This document shows, piece by piece, positions 50,484 through 58,387 of a DNA stretch of 64,000 nt; the stretch's first letter is position 1; each line of letters begins with the position of its first letter. This stretch comes from Selenomonas sp. AB3002 (GTDB lineage: Bacteria; Bacillota; Negativicutes; Selenomonadales; Selenomonadaceae): positions 372,001 to 436,000 of the forward strand of contig NZ_JNIO01000002.1 in the NCBI RefSeq assembly GCF_000702545.1. The letters are read 5' to 3'. Under the pieces are notes generated by a model. It was given only the letters and a program-made list of their open reading frames with translations. It was not told the origin of the DNA and did not search any database. The translations under genes and the position numbers were made by a program.

Positions 50484-51956
50484 CTATATTTCTGCCTTTT
50501 TTCCTTCGCTGTCTTCAGCCAGAGGCACCAGCAGATGCATCCTGGTTCCCCGGCCCAGGGCACTGTCCATGGAGATGACAATGCCGTGCTGCTCCGCGAT
50601 CCACTTGGCAATGGAGAGCCCCAGCCCCGTGCCGCCTGCTCCCGTCCCCTTGGTGCGGGAGCTGTCCACCCGGTAGAAGCGCTCGAAGATTTTTTGCTGG
50701 TCCTCCTTGGCGATGCCGATGCCATCGTCCGCCAGGATAATCTCCAGCGTCCTGCCATCCGGCAATCTCCTGCAGGAAGCCGTTATATGGCCGCCGGCAG
50801 GAGTGTATTTGATACTGTTTTCCAGGAAGATGCGCAGCAGCTGCCGCAGGGTGACCTTGTCTCCGTACACCAGCCCCTCGCAGCATTCCAGCAGCTCCAC
50901 GCTATGGGTCTTAGTCACCAGCTTCATCTTGCTCATGACCTCTTCCAGCAGCTGCCCCATATCCAATATTTCCTTATGGAGCACCTGACGCTTCTGGTCA
51001 GCCCGGGCCAGAAACAGCAGTTTTTCGATGAGCTCCTGCATATTTTCTGCCTCAGACCTGATGGAGGCAATGCCCTCATCCAGCACCTTGGCATCCTCCC
51101 GGCCCCAGCGGGAAAGGAGGTCAGAATACCCCAGGATAACCGTCACAGGTGTCCTCAGCTCATGGGAGGCATCGGACACAAAGCGCTTCTGCTGCTCGAA
51201 TCCCCGCTCCAGCCTTTCCAACATGTGGTTGAAAGTCTCCGCCAGCACTGCCAGCTCATCCCTGGTCTGGGGCACCTCCAGCCTCCGTCCCAGCTGGGAA
51301 ACCTCAATCTCCCGGGCAGAGTCCGTGATGTTCCTGATGGGGCTCAGTATCCTCTTGCTGACAAAGTAGCCCACCACCAGAGCCAGGATACAGCCCACCA
51401 GCGTGGTGATGAAGAGGAACTTCTGCAATGTGGCCAGGAAATTCCTCTCCGCCGTGATGGTGCGGAAAAAGTGCAGCTGGTAAATCTGCCCCTGATAATC
51501 CACCGTAGCCTTGGCATGGTAGATGGAGAAATTCTTCAGCTCCGACACCCGCATGTTCTGGTCAGCCCAAAAGGGCGGATCGCCGATTTCATTGGCCTCG
51601 ATTATCTCTATGGACGGATAGTGGTCATCGTTCTGGTAGACCATCTGTCCCGCAATGTCGGTGATGCGGAGCACCACCCCGGGCATGACCGGGCTCTTCC
51701 GCCAGAAGGCCGGATTCTGCATCCTGCCGCTTTGGAAATCCTCCAGCATGTGCTGCATGCTCATCTCGATTTCCACCTCAGCCTGATGGTAGAAGGAGAA
51801 AAACACCCCCAGCCCCGTCACCACGCTGGAGAGGATCAGCACCACCATGAGGATAGCAGCATAGAGGAAGGTTATCTTGGTAGATATCCTCATGCGCAGG
51901 GCCGCCCTGATTATGACCCGGCCCCGGCGAAATTGCCGCCTAATCCCTGATAACAT
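50484..51956 (-). CDS. sensor histidine kinase
   Basis: A 490-residue membrane sensor kinase. TM1 is about 27-57 (ITFLYAAILMVVLILSSVVT), an extracytoplasmic loop spans about 58-185, and TM2 about 188-208 (LFITTLVGCILALVVGYFVS). HAMP follows. The HisKA phospho-acceptor is in RFVSDASHELRTPVTVILGY, then HATPase_c with the N box (FLENSIKYTPAGGHI), G1 (LADDGIGIA) and G2 (GTGAGGTGLGLSIAK). The first 25 residues are basic. Its ATG overlaps the end of the response regulator gene by 17 bases, so the two form one operon and a cognate pair. The signal is unknown. Confidence 0.93.
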   Translation of the reverse strand: MLSGIRRQFRRGRVIIRAALRMRISTKITFLYAAILMVVLILSSVVTGLGVFFSFYHQAEVEIEMSMQHMLEDFQSGRMQNPAFWRKSPVMPGVVLRITDIAGQMVYQNDDHYPSIEIIEANEIGDPPFWADQNMRVSELKNFSIYHAKATVDYQGQIYQLHFFRTITAERNFLATLQKFLFITTLVGCILALVVGYFVSKRILSPIRNITDSAREIEVSQLGRRLEVPQTRDELAVLAETFNHMLERLERGFEQQKRFVSDASHELRTPVTVILGYSDLLSRWGREDAKVLDEGIASIRSEAENMQELIEKLLFLARADQKRQVLHKEILDMGQLLEEVMSKMKLVTKTHSVELLECCEGLVYGDKVTLRQLLRIFLENSIKYTPAGGHITASCRRLPDGRTLEIILADDGIGIAKEDQQKIFERFYRVDSSRTKGTGAGGTGLGLSIAKWIAEQHGIVISMDSALGRGTRMHLLVPLAEDSEGKKAEI

Positions 51957-52632
51957 AACCTACTCCCCGGACGGTGTAGATGTATTTCTTGCCAAAACGG
52001 TCATCGATCTTTGCCCTGAGATAGCGGATATAGACATCCACCACATTGGTGTCGCCGGAATAGTCATAACCCCAGACCTGCTCCAGTATCTGGTCGCGGG
52101 TAAGCACCGTGCGCTTGTTCCGCATGAGGAATTCCAGGAGGTCATACTCCCTGCGGGTGAGCTGCACAGGAACATCTCCCACCTCCACCTCATAGGTGTT
52201 GGGATAGAGCACCAGCTCACCCACCTGGTAGCTCTCTCTCTGGTTCTGGCTGGGATTCCCCTGTGATTTTCTCAGGACATTCCTCACCCGGGCAAAGAGC
52301 TCCTGAATGGCAAAGGGCTTGGTCATGTAGTCATCAGCCCCGATGTCAAGGCCGTTTACCTTATCCTCCACATCGTCCCTGGCCGTGAGCATGATGATGG
52401 GCACCTGGGAGAACTCCCGCACCCGCTGGCAGATGGTCATGCCATCCATCCCCGGCAGCATGAGGTCCAGGAGAATCAGGTCGTAATTCTCCGTCTTGAT
52501 AAGCTCAAAGGCCTTTGCCCCGTTTTCCTCGGTGGTGACCTTGAAGCCCTCATGCTCCATCTCAATCTGCAGGAACCTGGCAATGCGCAGCTCATCCTCC
52601 ACAATGAGAATATGTACATTATTGTTGTTCAT
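51940..52632 (-). CDS. OmpR/PhoB-family response regulator
   Basis: A 230-residue regulator. The receiver domain at 1-120 has the acidic pair in IVEDELRIARF, phospho-acceptor Asp in LILLDLMLPGMDG, Thr in IIMLTARDD and Lys in YMTKPF. The C-terminal winged helix at about 130-228 contains PVQLTRREYDLLEFLMRNKR and VDVYIRYLRAKIDDRFGKK. It is transcribed ahead of the histidine kinase. The A+T-rich upstream gap (52633-52781) contains repeated TAAATTTAA-like stretches that may hold its promoter; the end of the LysR gene lies on the other side. Confidence 0.95.
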   Translation of the reverse strand: MNNNNVHILIVEDELRIARFLQIEMEHEGFKVTTEENGAKAFELIKTENYDLILLDLMLPGMDGMTICQRVREFSQVPIIMLTARDDVEDKVNGLDIGADDYMTKPFAIQELFARVRNVLRKSQGNPSQNQRESYQVGELVLYPNTYEVEVGDVPVQLTRREYDLLEFLMRNKRTVLTRDQILEQVWGYDYSGDTNVVDVYIRYLRAKIDDRFGKKYIYTVRGVGYVIRD

Positions 52633-52781
52633 GGAATCCTTACCTCCGCAATCAAAACCCTGGCCAGCATAGTCAAAAAGGGTATGGCCAAGCCTATACC
52701 CTTACTATATACCGTAACGAAATTCTTGAAAAGATATTTGATGAAAATCTAACCTAAATTTAATCCAATTTTAATTTAAAT

Positions 52782-53684
52782 TTAATACTGGCTGGACGCA
52801 GTCCGCTCCCCCAGATACATCTCCCGGAAGAGGCGGATAAGATGCGCGCTGGAAGTGGAAAGAGTGCGGTTCTTGAGCCAGGCAATCACCGTATGGGTGC
52901 TCATCTCAGGCTCCACCAGTTTTTTGTAGATGAGATTGCCGTCCGTCAGAAGCGTCTTGGAAGACACGGGCAGGAGCGCCATGCCCATGCCCATTTTCGT
53001 CAGGAGCAGGTCCTGCACTATGCTGTCGCTGACGCAGACGATGTTGGGCGTAAAGCCCTGCTTCTTGCAGTTGGCCGTAAAGACAGACTGCCAGCGCAGG
53101 GGCACCAGCAGGGGCACATCCTTCAATTCTGACAGCTGCACTTCATGTGCCTTTTCCCCAATCTCCTGCTCCCGGTTCATGATGACCACCAGAGGCTCAT
53201 TGGGCAGCACGATGGATTCATAGACCTTGGCGTCAACCTGGGTGCGGGTAATGCCGATCTCGATGACCCGGTTGTCCAAAAGTTCCAGGATGCGGGCTCC
53301 CTCTGCCTCCCAAATCTGATAGGTAACCTGGGGATAACGGCGGTGGAACTCAGCCAGGAGCTCCGGCACCAGCATGGCCCCGGAGGTGGTGATGGTGCCC
53401 AAGCGCACTGCCCCTGCCACCCCGGAGCCCATCTCCGTGATTTCCCGCACAGCTCCGTCCACAATGCCCAGGATATGCTCCACCCGGGCATACATGACCT
53501 TGCCTGCATCCGTCAGGCGTATGCGGCGGCTGCCACGCTCAAAGAGCTGCACTCCCAAAGAGGTCTCCAGCCGCTTCATCTGCCTGGAAAGCGCAGGCTG
53601 GGCAATATCCAGCCGCTGGGCAGCGTGACTGATATTTCCTTCCTCTACAATGGCATAGAAGGCCCGCATGTCCTTTATTTCCAT
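52782..53684 (-). CDS. LysR-family transcriptional regulator
   Basis: A 300-residue LTTR. The N-terminal winged HTH (MEIKDMRAFYAIVEEGNISH, AAQRLDIAQPALSRQMKRLE) is typical. The effector-binding domain at about 90-295 resembles the CbbR/CysB-like periplasmic fold (VRLGTITTSGAMLVPELLAE). It is divergent from dhaL with a 307-base gap containing a T-N11-A-type dyad. This is the usual LTTR arrangement, so dhaL and lysR itself are likely targets. The inducer is unknown. Confidence 0.93.
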   Translation of the reverse strand: MEIKDMRAFYAIVEEGNISHAAQRLDIAQPALSRQMKRLETSLGVQLFERGSRRIRLTDAGKVMYARVEHILGIVDGAVREITEMGSGVAGAVRLGTITTSGAMLVPELLAEFHRRYPQVTYQIWEAEGARILELLDNRVIEIGITRTQVDAKVYESIVLPNEPLVVIMNREQEIGEKAHEVQLSELKDVPLLVPLRWQSVFTANCKKQGFTPNIVCVSDSIVQDLLLTKMGMGMALLPVSSKTLLTDGNLIYKKLVEPEMSTHTVIAWLKNRTLSTSSAHLIRLFREMYLGERTASSQY

Positions 53685-53727
53685 AATAATATAGCACCCT
53701 TTCCAACAAAGCCTAGTATAAGGATAG

Positions 53728-53744
53728 GTTATATTTTCTATAAC
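53728..53744. promoter_or_regulatory. candidate LysR-box GTTATA-TTTTC-TATAAC
   Basis: A perfect 6-bp inverted repeat with a 5-base spacer, fitting the T-N11-A LTTR pattern, 44 bases upstream of the lysR start. Such sites usually bind the divergent regulator. Confidence 0.5.
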
Positions 53745-53896
53745 GCAAGTCTATTATTATGGCTATTATACTTTTTTCAGCAAAAAAGTGCAATAGAAAC
53801 AGGCACTTTTGCATAGTAAGTAGTGATACTCTTCACTACAAAAATATGACAAATGCAACTTTGTGTCTCTGCTCTTATATTTCTGTCAATTCACAC

Positions 53897-53924
53897 TTGT
53901 ACTCTAGCTTATATGTGGTATAAT
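53897..53924 (+). promoter_or_regulatory. promoter of dhaL
   Basis: TTGTAC (53897-53902) and a perfect TATAAT (53919-53924) with a 16-base spacer. The ribosome site AAGGAG and the ATG at 53992 lie downstream. Confidence 0.6.
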
Positions 53925-53991
53925 GAATTAACATATAACCTTAGTCAAAAGGTGTGCAAGAGTATAGTATATAGAAGGAGAAAGATTTTTC

Positions 53992-54615
53992 ATGACCAGA
54001 ATCAAAGACGCCCTGGATGCTGTAGCAGCTGCCATCATTGCCCAGAAGGATTACCTCTGCAGTTTGGACGCCAAGACAGGTGACGGCGATCACGGCCTCA
54101 ACATGGCCCGCGGCTTCTCTGCCGTGCAGGACGCCGTAGACGAAATGGCAGACACCACCAAGCCCGGTCCGGTGCTGGAGACCATTGGCCAGACCCTGAT
54201 CGAGAACGTGGGCGGTGCCGCCGGCCCCCTCTATGGCACCGGCTTCCTGAAGGCTGCCAAAGCCTGTGATGATGATACTGCCATGAACATCAAGAGCTTT
54301 GAGAAGCTCCTGGGTGCTGCCATCAAGGGCATCCAGACCCGCGGCCGCGCCGAGAAGGGCGACAAGACCATGCTGGACGTGCTGATTCCCATCCATCAGT
54401 GCTTCCTGCCGGAAAACGCCGAAGGCAAGAGCCTCTTTGCCGTATTGGAAGAAGCCAGCCGCGCTGCCAAGGCCGGTGTGGACTACACCAAGACCATCGC
54501 CGCCAAGAAGGGCCGCGCAAGTCTCGTAGGCGAGCGCAGCATTGGCTACGAGGATCCCGGTGCTGTCAGCTCCATGCTCATGTACCGCGCCCTCTACGCT
54601 TTCCTGAAAAAGTAA
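53992..54615 (+). CDS. dhaL: dihydroxyacetone kinase L-subunit (DhaL)-like protein
   Basis: A 207-residue DhaL-family protein, the nucleotide-binding half of PTS-type dihydroxyacetone kinase. The metal-binding DAKTGDGDHGLNMARG (about 27-42), ENVGGAAGPLYGTGFLKAA (about 77-95) and KGDKTMLDVL motifs are intact. DhaL normally works with DhaK, which holds the substrate, and DhaM, which regenerates ADP to ATP. Neither is next to it here. So it either pairs with a DhaK elsewhere or serves another phosphorylation. It is preceded by its own promoter and followed by a terminator. Confidence 0.88.
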   Translation: MTRIKDALDAVAAAIIAQKDYLCSLDAKTGDGDHGLNMARGFSAVQDAVDEMADTTKPGPVLETIGQTLIENVGGAAGPLYGTGFLKAAKACDDDTAMNIKSFEKLLGAAIKGIQTRGRAEKGDKTMLDVLIPIHQCFLPENAEGKSLFAVLEEASRAAKAGVDYTKTIAAKKGRASLVGERSIGYEDPGAVSSMLMYRALYAFLKK

Positions 54616-54632
54616 TTTCCAAGGAATCCCCT

Positions 54633-54660
54633 TCCTCCCCCAAAATGCCTTGGGGGAGGA
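54633..54660 (+). terminator. rho-independent terminator after dhaL
   Basis: An 11-bp perfect stem TCCTCCCCCAA / TTGGGGGAGGA with a 6-base loop, then TTTTAA, 17 bases past the dhaL stop. Confidence 0.85.
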
Positions 54661-54702
54661 TTTTAATGTCCTTTTCTTTTACATTATCATGTAGTATACT
54701 TT

Positions 54703-54864
54703 AGGAACCGCTGATAAATTCAGCAGCCCATCTTGACGCATCTTGCTTGTCCTCACTGCGTTAACAAATCCTCGACATAGCGTTGCTATGCCTGCGGTTT
54801 GTCGCCTTGTGAAGAACAAGCAATCTACGCCAATCTGGACAACTTCATTTTATCAGCGGTTCCT
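54703..54864. mobile_element. 162-bp palindromic MITE-like element
   Basis: The element starts AGGAACCGCTGATAAA and ends with its exact complement TTTATCAGCGGTTCCT (16-bp perfect terminal inverted repeats). The interior is imperfectly palindromic: left CATCTTGCTTGT faces right ACAAGCAATCTA, and the centre holds CATAGCGTTGCTATG. It has no coding capacity, so it would need a transposase in trans. It lies between dhaL and gltX, just upstream of the gltX ribosome site, where it could act on gltX expression. Flanking T/A bases could be a short target duplication, but that is not clear. Confidence 0.8.
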
Positions 54865-54914
54865 TTATTAAGTTAAACGAAAATGAACGTGTCTTATTTA
54901 TAGGAGGAAGAAAA

Positions 54915-56375
54915 TTGACTGAGAAACAAGTCCGCACCCGTTTCGCTCCCAGCCCCACGGGTTATATGCACATCGGCAACCTGCGCACCGCCCTCTACGG
55001 CTACCTGTTCGCCAAGAGCCAGAAGGGCACCTTCATCCTGCGCATCGAGGACACGGACCGTGCCCGTTACGTGGCTGACGCCGTGGACTTCATCGTCCGC
55101 ACCCTGGACGCTGCCCGCATCGTGCCGGACGAAGGCCCGGACATCGGCGGCGACTTTGGTCCCTATGTCCAGAGCGAGCGCATGGAGATCTACAAGGAAT
55201 ACGCTGAGAAGCTGGTAGAGCTGGGCCATGCCTACTACTGCTTCTGCAACCCGGACGAGAACCACTCCACCGGCGAGTTCGGCGGCTATGACCGCACCTG
55301 CCGCGACCTTTCCCAGGAGGAAATCAAGGCTCATCTGGACAATGGCGATCCCTACGTCATCCGCCAGAAGATGCCTCTCACCGGCGAAACCACCTACTTT
55401 GACGTGCTTCACGGCAACATCACCATCCCCAACAGCGAGCTGGAGGATCAGGTGCTCCTGAAGCGTGACGGCATGCCCACCTACAACTTCGCCAATGTCA
55501 TCGACGACCACCTCATGGGCGTCACCCACATCATCCGCGGGGCAGAGTTCATCACCTCCACCCCGAAGCACGTGCTGCTCTATCAGGGCTACGGCTGGGA
55601 ACTGCCCACCTTCATCCACCTGGCTCCCGTCATGGGCAAGAACGAGGACGGCAGCGTTTCCAAGCTCTCCAAGCGCCACGGCGCCACCAGCTTTGACGAT
55701 CTGGTGAAGATGGGCTATCTGCCTGAGGCCATCACCAACTATGTGGCACTTCTCGGCTGGAACCCCAAGACCACCAATCAGGAAATCTTCTCCATGGAAG
55801 AGCTCATCTCTGCCTTCTCCCTGGAAGGCCTGTCCAAGTCCCCTGCTGTCTTTGACTATGACAAGCTGGGCTGGCTCAACGGCGAGTACCTCAAGGCCAT
55901 GAGCGACGAGGAATTTGCCGAGCGCGCCAAGGGCTTTGTAGAAAATGTGCCCGACTACCTTGAGAAGAACTGGAACAAACTCTGCTCCCTGCTGCGCACC
56001 CGCGTGGCCCGCTTCGGCGAGATTGGCGAGCAGATTGCCTTCCTCATCGAGCAGCCTGCCTTTGATGCTTCTCTTTACGTGAACAAGCGCAACAAGGTCA
56101 CGGTGGAAAAGGCTCAGGAACTGCTGCCTGATATGATCGCCCTGCTGGAGACCATCGACGAGGACGGCTGGAACAACGACAATCTCTATGCCAGGCTGGA
56201 AGCCTACATCGCCGAAAAGGAACTGAAGAAGGGCCTGGCCATGTGGGTGCTGCGCATTGCCGTAGCAGGCCAGAGCGTCACCCCCGGTGGTGCTACGGAG
56301 CTGTTGGAAATGCTGGGCAGAAAAATTTCTTTGGAAAGATTGAAAAAAAGTCTTGCAAACCTCTCCACTTTGTAA
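54915..56375 (+). CDS. gltX: glutamyl-tRNA synthetase
   Basis: A 486-residue class I synthetase. The HIGH-type motif is in RFAPSPTGYMHIGNLRTALYG (about 9-29, here H-I-G-N). RIEDTDRARYV and the KMSKS-type loop VSKLSKRHGATSF (about 248-260) are typical. It charges tRNA-Glu (and possibly tRNA-Gln for later amidation). The start is TTG at 54915 behind AGGAGGAAGAAAA; no ATG fits. The downstream genes are three tRNA-Glu copies, so enzyme and substrate may be transcribed together. No T-box is visible upstream; the space is filled by the MITE-like element. Confidence 0.95.
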   Translation: MTEKQVRTRFAPSPTGYMHIGNLRTALYGYLFAKSQKGTFILRIEDTDRARYVADAVDFIVRTLDAARIVPDEGPDIGGDFGPYVQSERMEIYKEYAEKLVELGHAYYCFCNPDENHSTGEFGGYDRTCRDLSQEEIKAHLDNGDPYVIRQKMPLTGETTYFDVLHGNITIPNSELEDQVLLKRDGMPTYNFANVIDDHLMGVTHIIRGAEFITSTPKHVLLYQGYGWELPTFIHLAPVMGKNEDGSVSKLSKRHGATSFDDLVKMGYLPEAITNYVALLGWNPKTTNQEIFSMEELISAFSLEGLSKSPAVFDYDKLGWLNGEYLKAMSDEEFAERAKGFVENVPDYLEKNWNKLCSLLRTRVARFGEIGEQIAFLIEQPAFDASLYVNKRNKVTVEKAQELLPDMIALLETIDEDGWNNDNLYARLEAYIAEKELKKGLAMWVLRIAVAGQSVTPGGATELLEMLGRKISLERLKKSLANLSTL

Positions 56376-56428
56376 TATAATTATTTCTGTTCCTAAGGGC
56401 AACACCCTTAAGACTTAAATTGAATAGT

Positions 56429-56503
56429 GGCGCCTTCGTCAAGTGGTTAAGACACCGCCCTCTCACGGCGGGTTCATGGGTTCGAATCCCATAGGCGTCA
56501 CCA
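56429..56503 (+). tRNA. tRNA-Glu (CUC), copy 1
   Basis: A complete cloverleaf with encoded CCA: acceptor GGCGCCT / AGGCGTC, anticodon stem CCGCC / GGCGG with loop CTCTCAC (anticodon CTC), and T loop TTCGAAT. It begins 53 bases after gltX. Confidence 0.95.
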
Positions 56504-56506
56504 ACT

Positions 56507-56581
56507 GGCTCCTTCGTCAAGTGGTTAAGACACCGCCCTCTCACGGCGGGTTCATGGGTTCGAATCCCATAGGAGTCACCA
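56507..56581 (+). tRNA. tRNA-Glu (CUC), copy 2
   Basis: Identical to copy 1 except for a compensated acceptor pair (GGCTCCT / AGGAGTC). The anticodon is CTC and CCA is encoded. Only three bases separate it from copy 1. Confidence 0.95.
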
Positions 56582-56584
56582 ACC

Positions 56585-56659
56585 GGCGCCTTCGTCAAGT
56601 GGTTAAGACACCGCCCTCTCACGGCGGGTTCATGGGTTCGAATCCCATAGGCGTCACCA
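56585..56659 (+). tRNA. tRNA-Glu (CUC), copy 3
   Basis: Same sequence as copy 1, anticodon CTC, CCA encoded, three bases after copy 2. A terminator follows. Confidence 0.95.
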
Positions 56660-56668
56660 GTAAATTAC

Positions 56669-56691
56669 AGCCCGAAGCAATGCTTCGGGCT
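56669..56691 (+). terminator. terminator of the gltX-tRNA unit
   Basis: Stem AGCCCGAAG / CTTCGGGCT followed by T5, 10 bases past the third tRNA. Confidence 0.85.
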
Positions 56692-56773
56692 TTTTAGTGC
56701 GAAAATATGGATTGACACCACTTACCTGTGATAAAATCAATATAGAATCTTAAAAGAGACGGAGGGGTACACC

Positions 56774-57097
56774 ATGAAGCTATGGAACGCTGTAGCCAAG
56801 CCATTCAAGAACATACACAGGATTTTCCCCACTCAGCAGGCCGAAATAGCGAAAATGATTGACGTATGCAAGGAAATTCCCAATATCAAACGCATCATCA
56901 TCTTCGGCAGCAGCGTCACTGCCCAGTGCAACCCTTGGAGTGACATTGACATTTTCTTCGACCTCAGCCAAGAAATGACCAAACTCCCCGTGGTCAAGGA
57001 CACGGAAACCGTCTGGGACAAGTGGGATACCTTTTCCGTAGATAAAAACCTGCTGGACGAAATACTTAGTACGGGGGTAGTTGTTTATGAGCGATAA
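56774..57097 (+). CDS. minimal nucleotidyltransferase (MNT) domain protein
   Basis: A 107-residue protein of the MNT family. IIIFGSSVTAQCNPWSDIDI has the GS motif at about residues 45-46 and the metal Asp pair at 57 and 59. In MNT-HEPN pairs the MNT partner acts as antitoxin, in studied cases by adding AMP units to the HEPN toxin. The gene overlaps the HEPN gene by 11 bases, the usual coupled arrangement. The ATG follows GACGGAGGGGTACACC. Confidence 0.85.
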   Translation: MKLWNAVAKPFKNIHRIFPTQQAEIAKMIDVCKEIPNIKRIIIFGSSVTAQCNPWSDIDIFFDLSQEMTKLPVVKDTETVWDKWDTFSVDKNLLDEILSTGVVVYER

Positions 57098-57524
57098 TAA
57101 ACTGACCAATGACACCCTTCTCGGCATGGCCAGGAACAACCTGACCGTTGCCAAGGAAATGTACAAGCTCTATCCTGATGACAACGGCATCGTCAACCTC
57201 GTTGCCTATCATCTGCAACAAACCATCGAGCTGGCCTTAAAGCATTTTTTTGAAACTCACGGCATCAGATACGACCGCACCCACGACATCAGCGACCTGT
57301 GCTCCAAAATCCCAGATGAGCACTACGATATGTTCCGTGACATAGACATCTACGCTTCCAAATTGACGCAGATGGAGTCCAAGACCAGGTATCTGAAATC
57401 CTATTCCGTAGCAGTACGGGAAATCAAGCTGGGCTTTGACCTTGCCAATGGCATTATAGACAAGCTCACTAAACTAGAAGAGGCAGAAGACGCCCAAAAC
57501 GCCATTGAACATGAAGATTCCTAA
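57087..57524 (+). CDS. HEPN domain protein, probable RNase toxin of an MNT-HEPN pair
   Basis: A 145-residue all-helical HEPN protein. IRYDRTHDISDLC gives the R-x4-H active-site motif (Arg61 and His66), as in HEPN ribonucleases. LVAYHLQQTIELALKHFFET is the conserved helix. With the upstream MNT gene it forms a type VII-like toxin-antitoxin module; a phage-defence role is possible. The ATG at 57087 overlaps the MNT stop. A short in-frame stretch continues past the stop (see the next feature). Confidence 0.85.
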   Translation: MSDNKLTNDTLLGMARNNLTVAKEMYKLYPDDNGIVNLVAYHLQQTIELALKHFFETHGIRYDRTHDISDLCSKIPDEHYDMFRDIDIYASKLTQMESKTRYLKSYSVAVREIKLGFDLANGIIDKLTKLEEAEDAQNAIEHEDS

Positions 57525-57804
57525 ACAAGAAAGGCGGCAACAGAGCACAATGCGCTGTATGCTTATGTCACAGAGTTGAAGCAGGAAGCGCTTCTCAAAA
57601 ACTTCCTGGTATTACTGCCTCCCAATCTATAGTAGGAAGGCGTGTAAGAACCGGTAGAGTGACCATTACTATCATAAAATGTCATTTGAACACGGTGCGC
57701 CTCCGCATACATATTCAAATAAGTGCTCGCCTCTCACAGCAAGTTTTCATGATTTATGGACTCCCATTTTTCTTTCAGTGCCTACAACGAAATGCATCTC
57801 CCAT
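57525..57804. other. gap after the HEPN gene with a possible gene fragment
   Basis: The 280 bases have no full gene. In the same frame as HEPN, after its TAA, a stretch to 57632 could encode ATEHNALYAYVTELKQEA and a few more residues. It looks protein-like but has no start and may be a relic. The rest shows nothing I recognise. Confidence 0.3.
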
Positions 57805-58317
57805 TTATCTGCCGAGACGTTCGATAGCATCATTAATAGCATTGACGGTTATCTCCTGTTCTATGTAAGATATCATGTGGCACGACAAAACATCTTTATC
57901 ATATATGTCTTGGCACTTATTATCTCCATGTCTTTGATTTGCAATTTTATCTTCCCAACGTCTGCTATATACCCGCAGAGTATCCATAAGTGCAGATAGA
58001 CGGGTATAAGCCACCACTACGGATTGGATTGTATTTTCATCAAGCATACCTATTTTACTGGCATTCTCAGAAAATACGGTAGTATACTTAGACTGCAGAG
58101 AGATTACCTTTATATCCACACCATCATGTGGAGGTTCTGGTTTTATCTTCCGTGGTTCATAGATTTTAAGCAATGTCTCAAGCTCTGTTTTAAGAGCTTT
58201 CTTTATAGCGGTCACTTGGCGCTTTCTCTCGTTATGAGCCTTGTATTTAGTATGCAAAACATTTAATATGAAGGTAAGTATGCCAGCACTTACAACAGAA
58301 CCAGTCCAATCAGGCAT
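57805..58317 (-). CDS. hypothetical protein with N-terminal membrane helix
   Basis: A 170-residue protein I cannot assign. One hydrophobic segment comes directly after the start (TGSVVSAGILTFILNVLHTK, about 4-23). A basic helical stretch (KAHNERKRQVTAIKKALKTE) follows, then a mostly helical cytoplasmic domain. The layout is that of a small inner-membrane-anchored protein. I place the start at the ATG at 58317 behind AAAGGAGGCGATC; the frame is open to 58386. It is the last of a leftward series of A+T-rich, unrecognised genes and might be a phage- or island-derived component. Confidence 0.6.
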   Translation of the reverse strand: MPDWTGSVVSAGILTFILNVLHTKYKAHNERKRQVTAIKKALKTELETLLKIYEPRKIKPEPPHDGVDIKVISLQSKYTTVFSENASKIGMLDENTIQSVVVAYTRLSALMDTLRVYSRRWEDKIANQRHGDNKCQDIYDKDVLSCHMISYIEQEITVNAINDAIERLGR

Positions 58318-58387
58318 GAAATAGATCGCCTCCTTTGAACACCAGCATAAATTTACCAGAAAAATATCATACACACGTATTAACAAC

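Larger units (their letters stand above)
53685..53991. other. lysR-dhaL divergent control region (307 bases)
   Basis: A+T-rich intergenic DNA. It contains the candidate LysR dyad (53728-53744) near the lysR start and the dhaL promoter (53897-53924). I find no further gene or RNA structure. Confidence 0.6.

Noticed and set aside
50478-51950. A 490-codon plus-strand open frame opposite the histidine kinase
   Set aside because: Shadow of a high-G+C coding strand; the product is Gln/His/Pro-rich with no domain, while the kinase strand has every expected motif.
54616-54914. T-box leader upstream of gltX
   Set aside because: No T-box sequence (TGG-bearing anti-terminator pattern) is visible; the interval is filled by the dhaL terminator and the MITE-like palindrome.
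54894-56405. A 503-codon open frame on the minus strand opposite gltX
   Set aside because: It is the complement of a gene with strong codon bias. The predicted product is low-complexity (rich in His, Val, Gly, Ala) with no family match, and gltX has all synthetase motifs.
56293-56697. Three 78-base direct repeats that look like a small repeat array or a repetitive protein on either strand
   Set aside because: They are three tRNA-Glu genes with full cloverleafs; the repeated peptide frames are artefacts.
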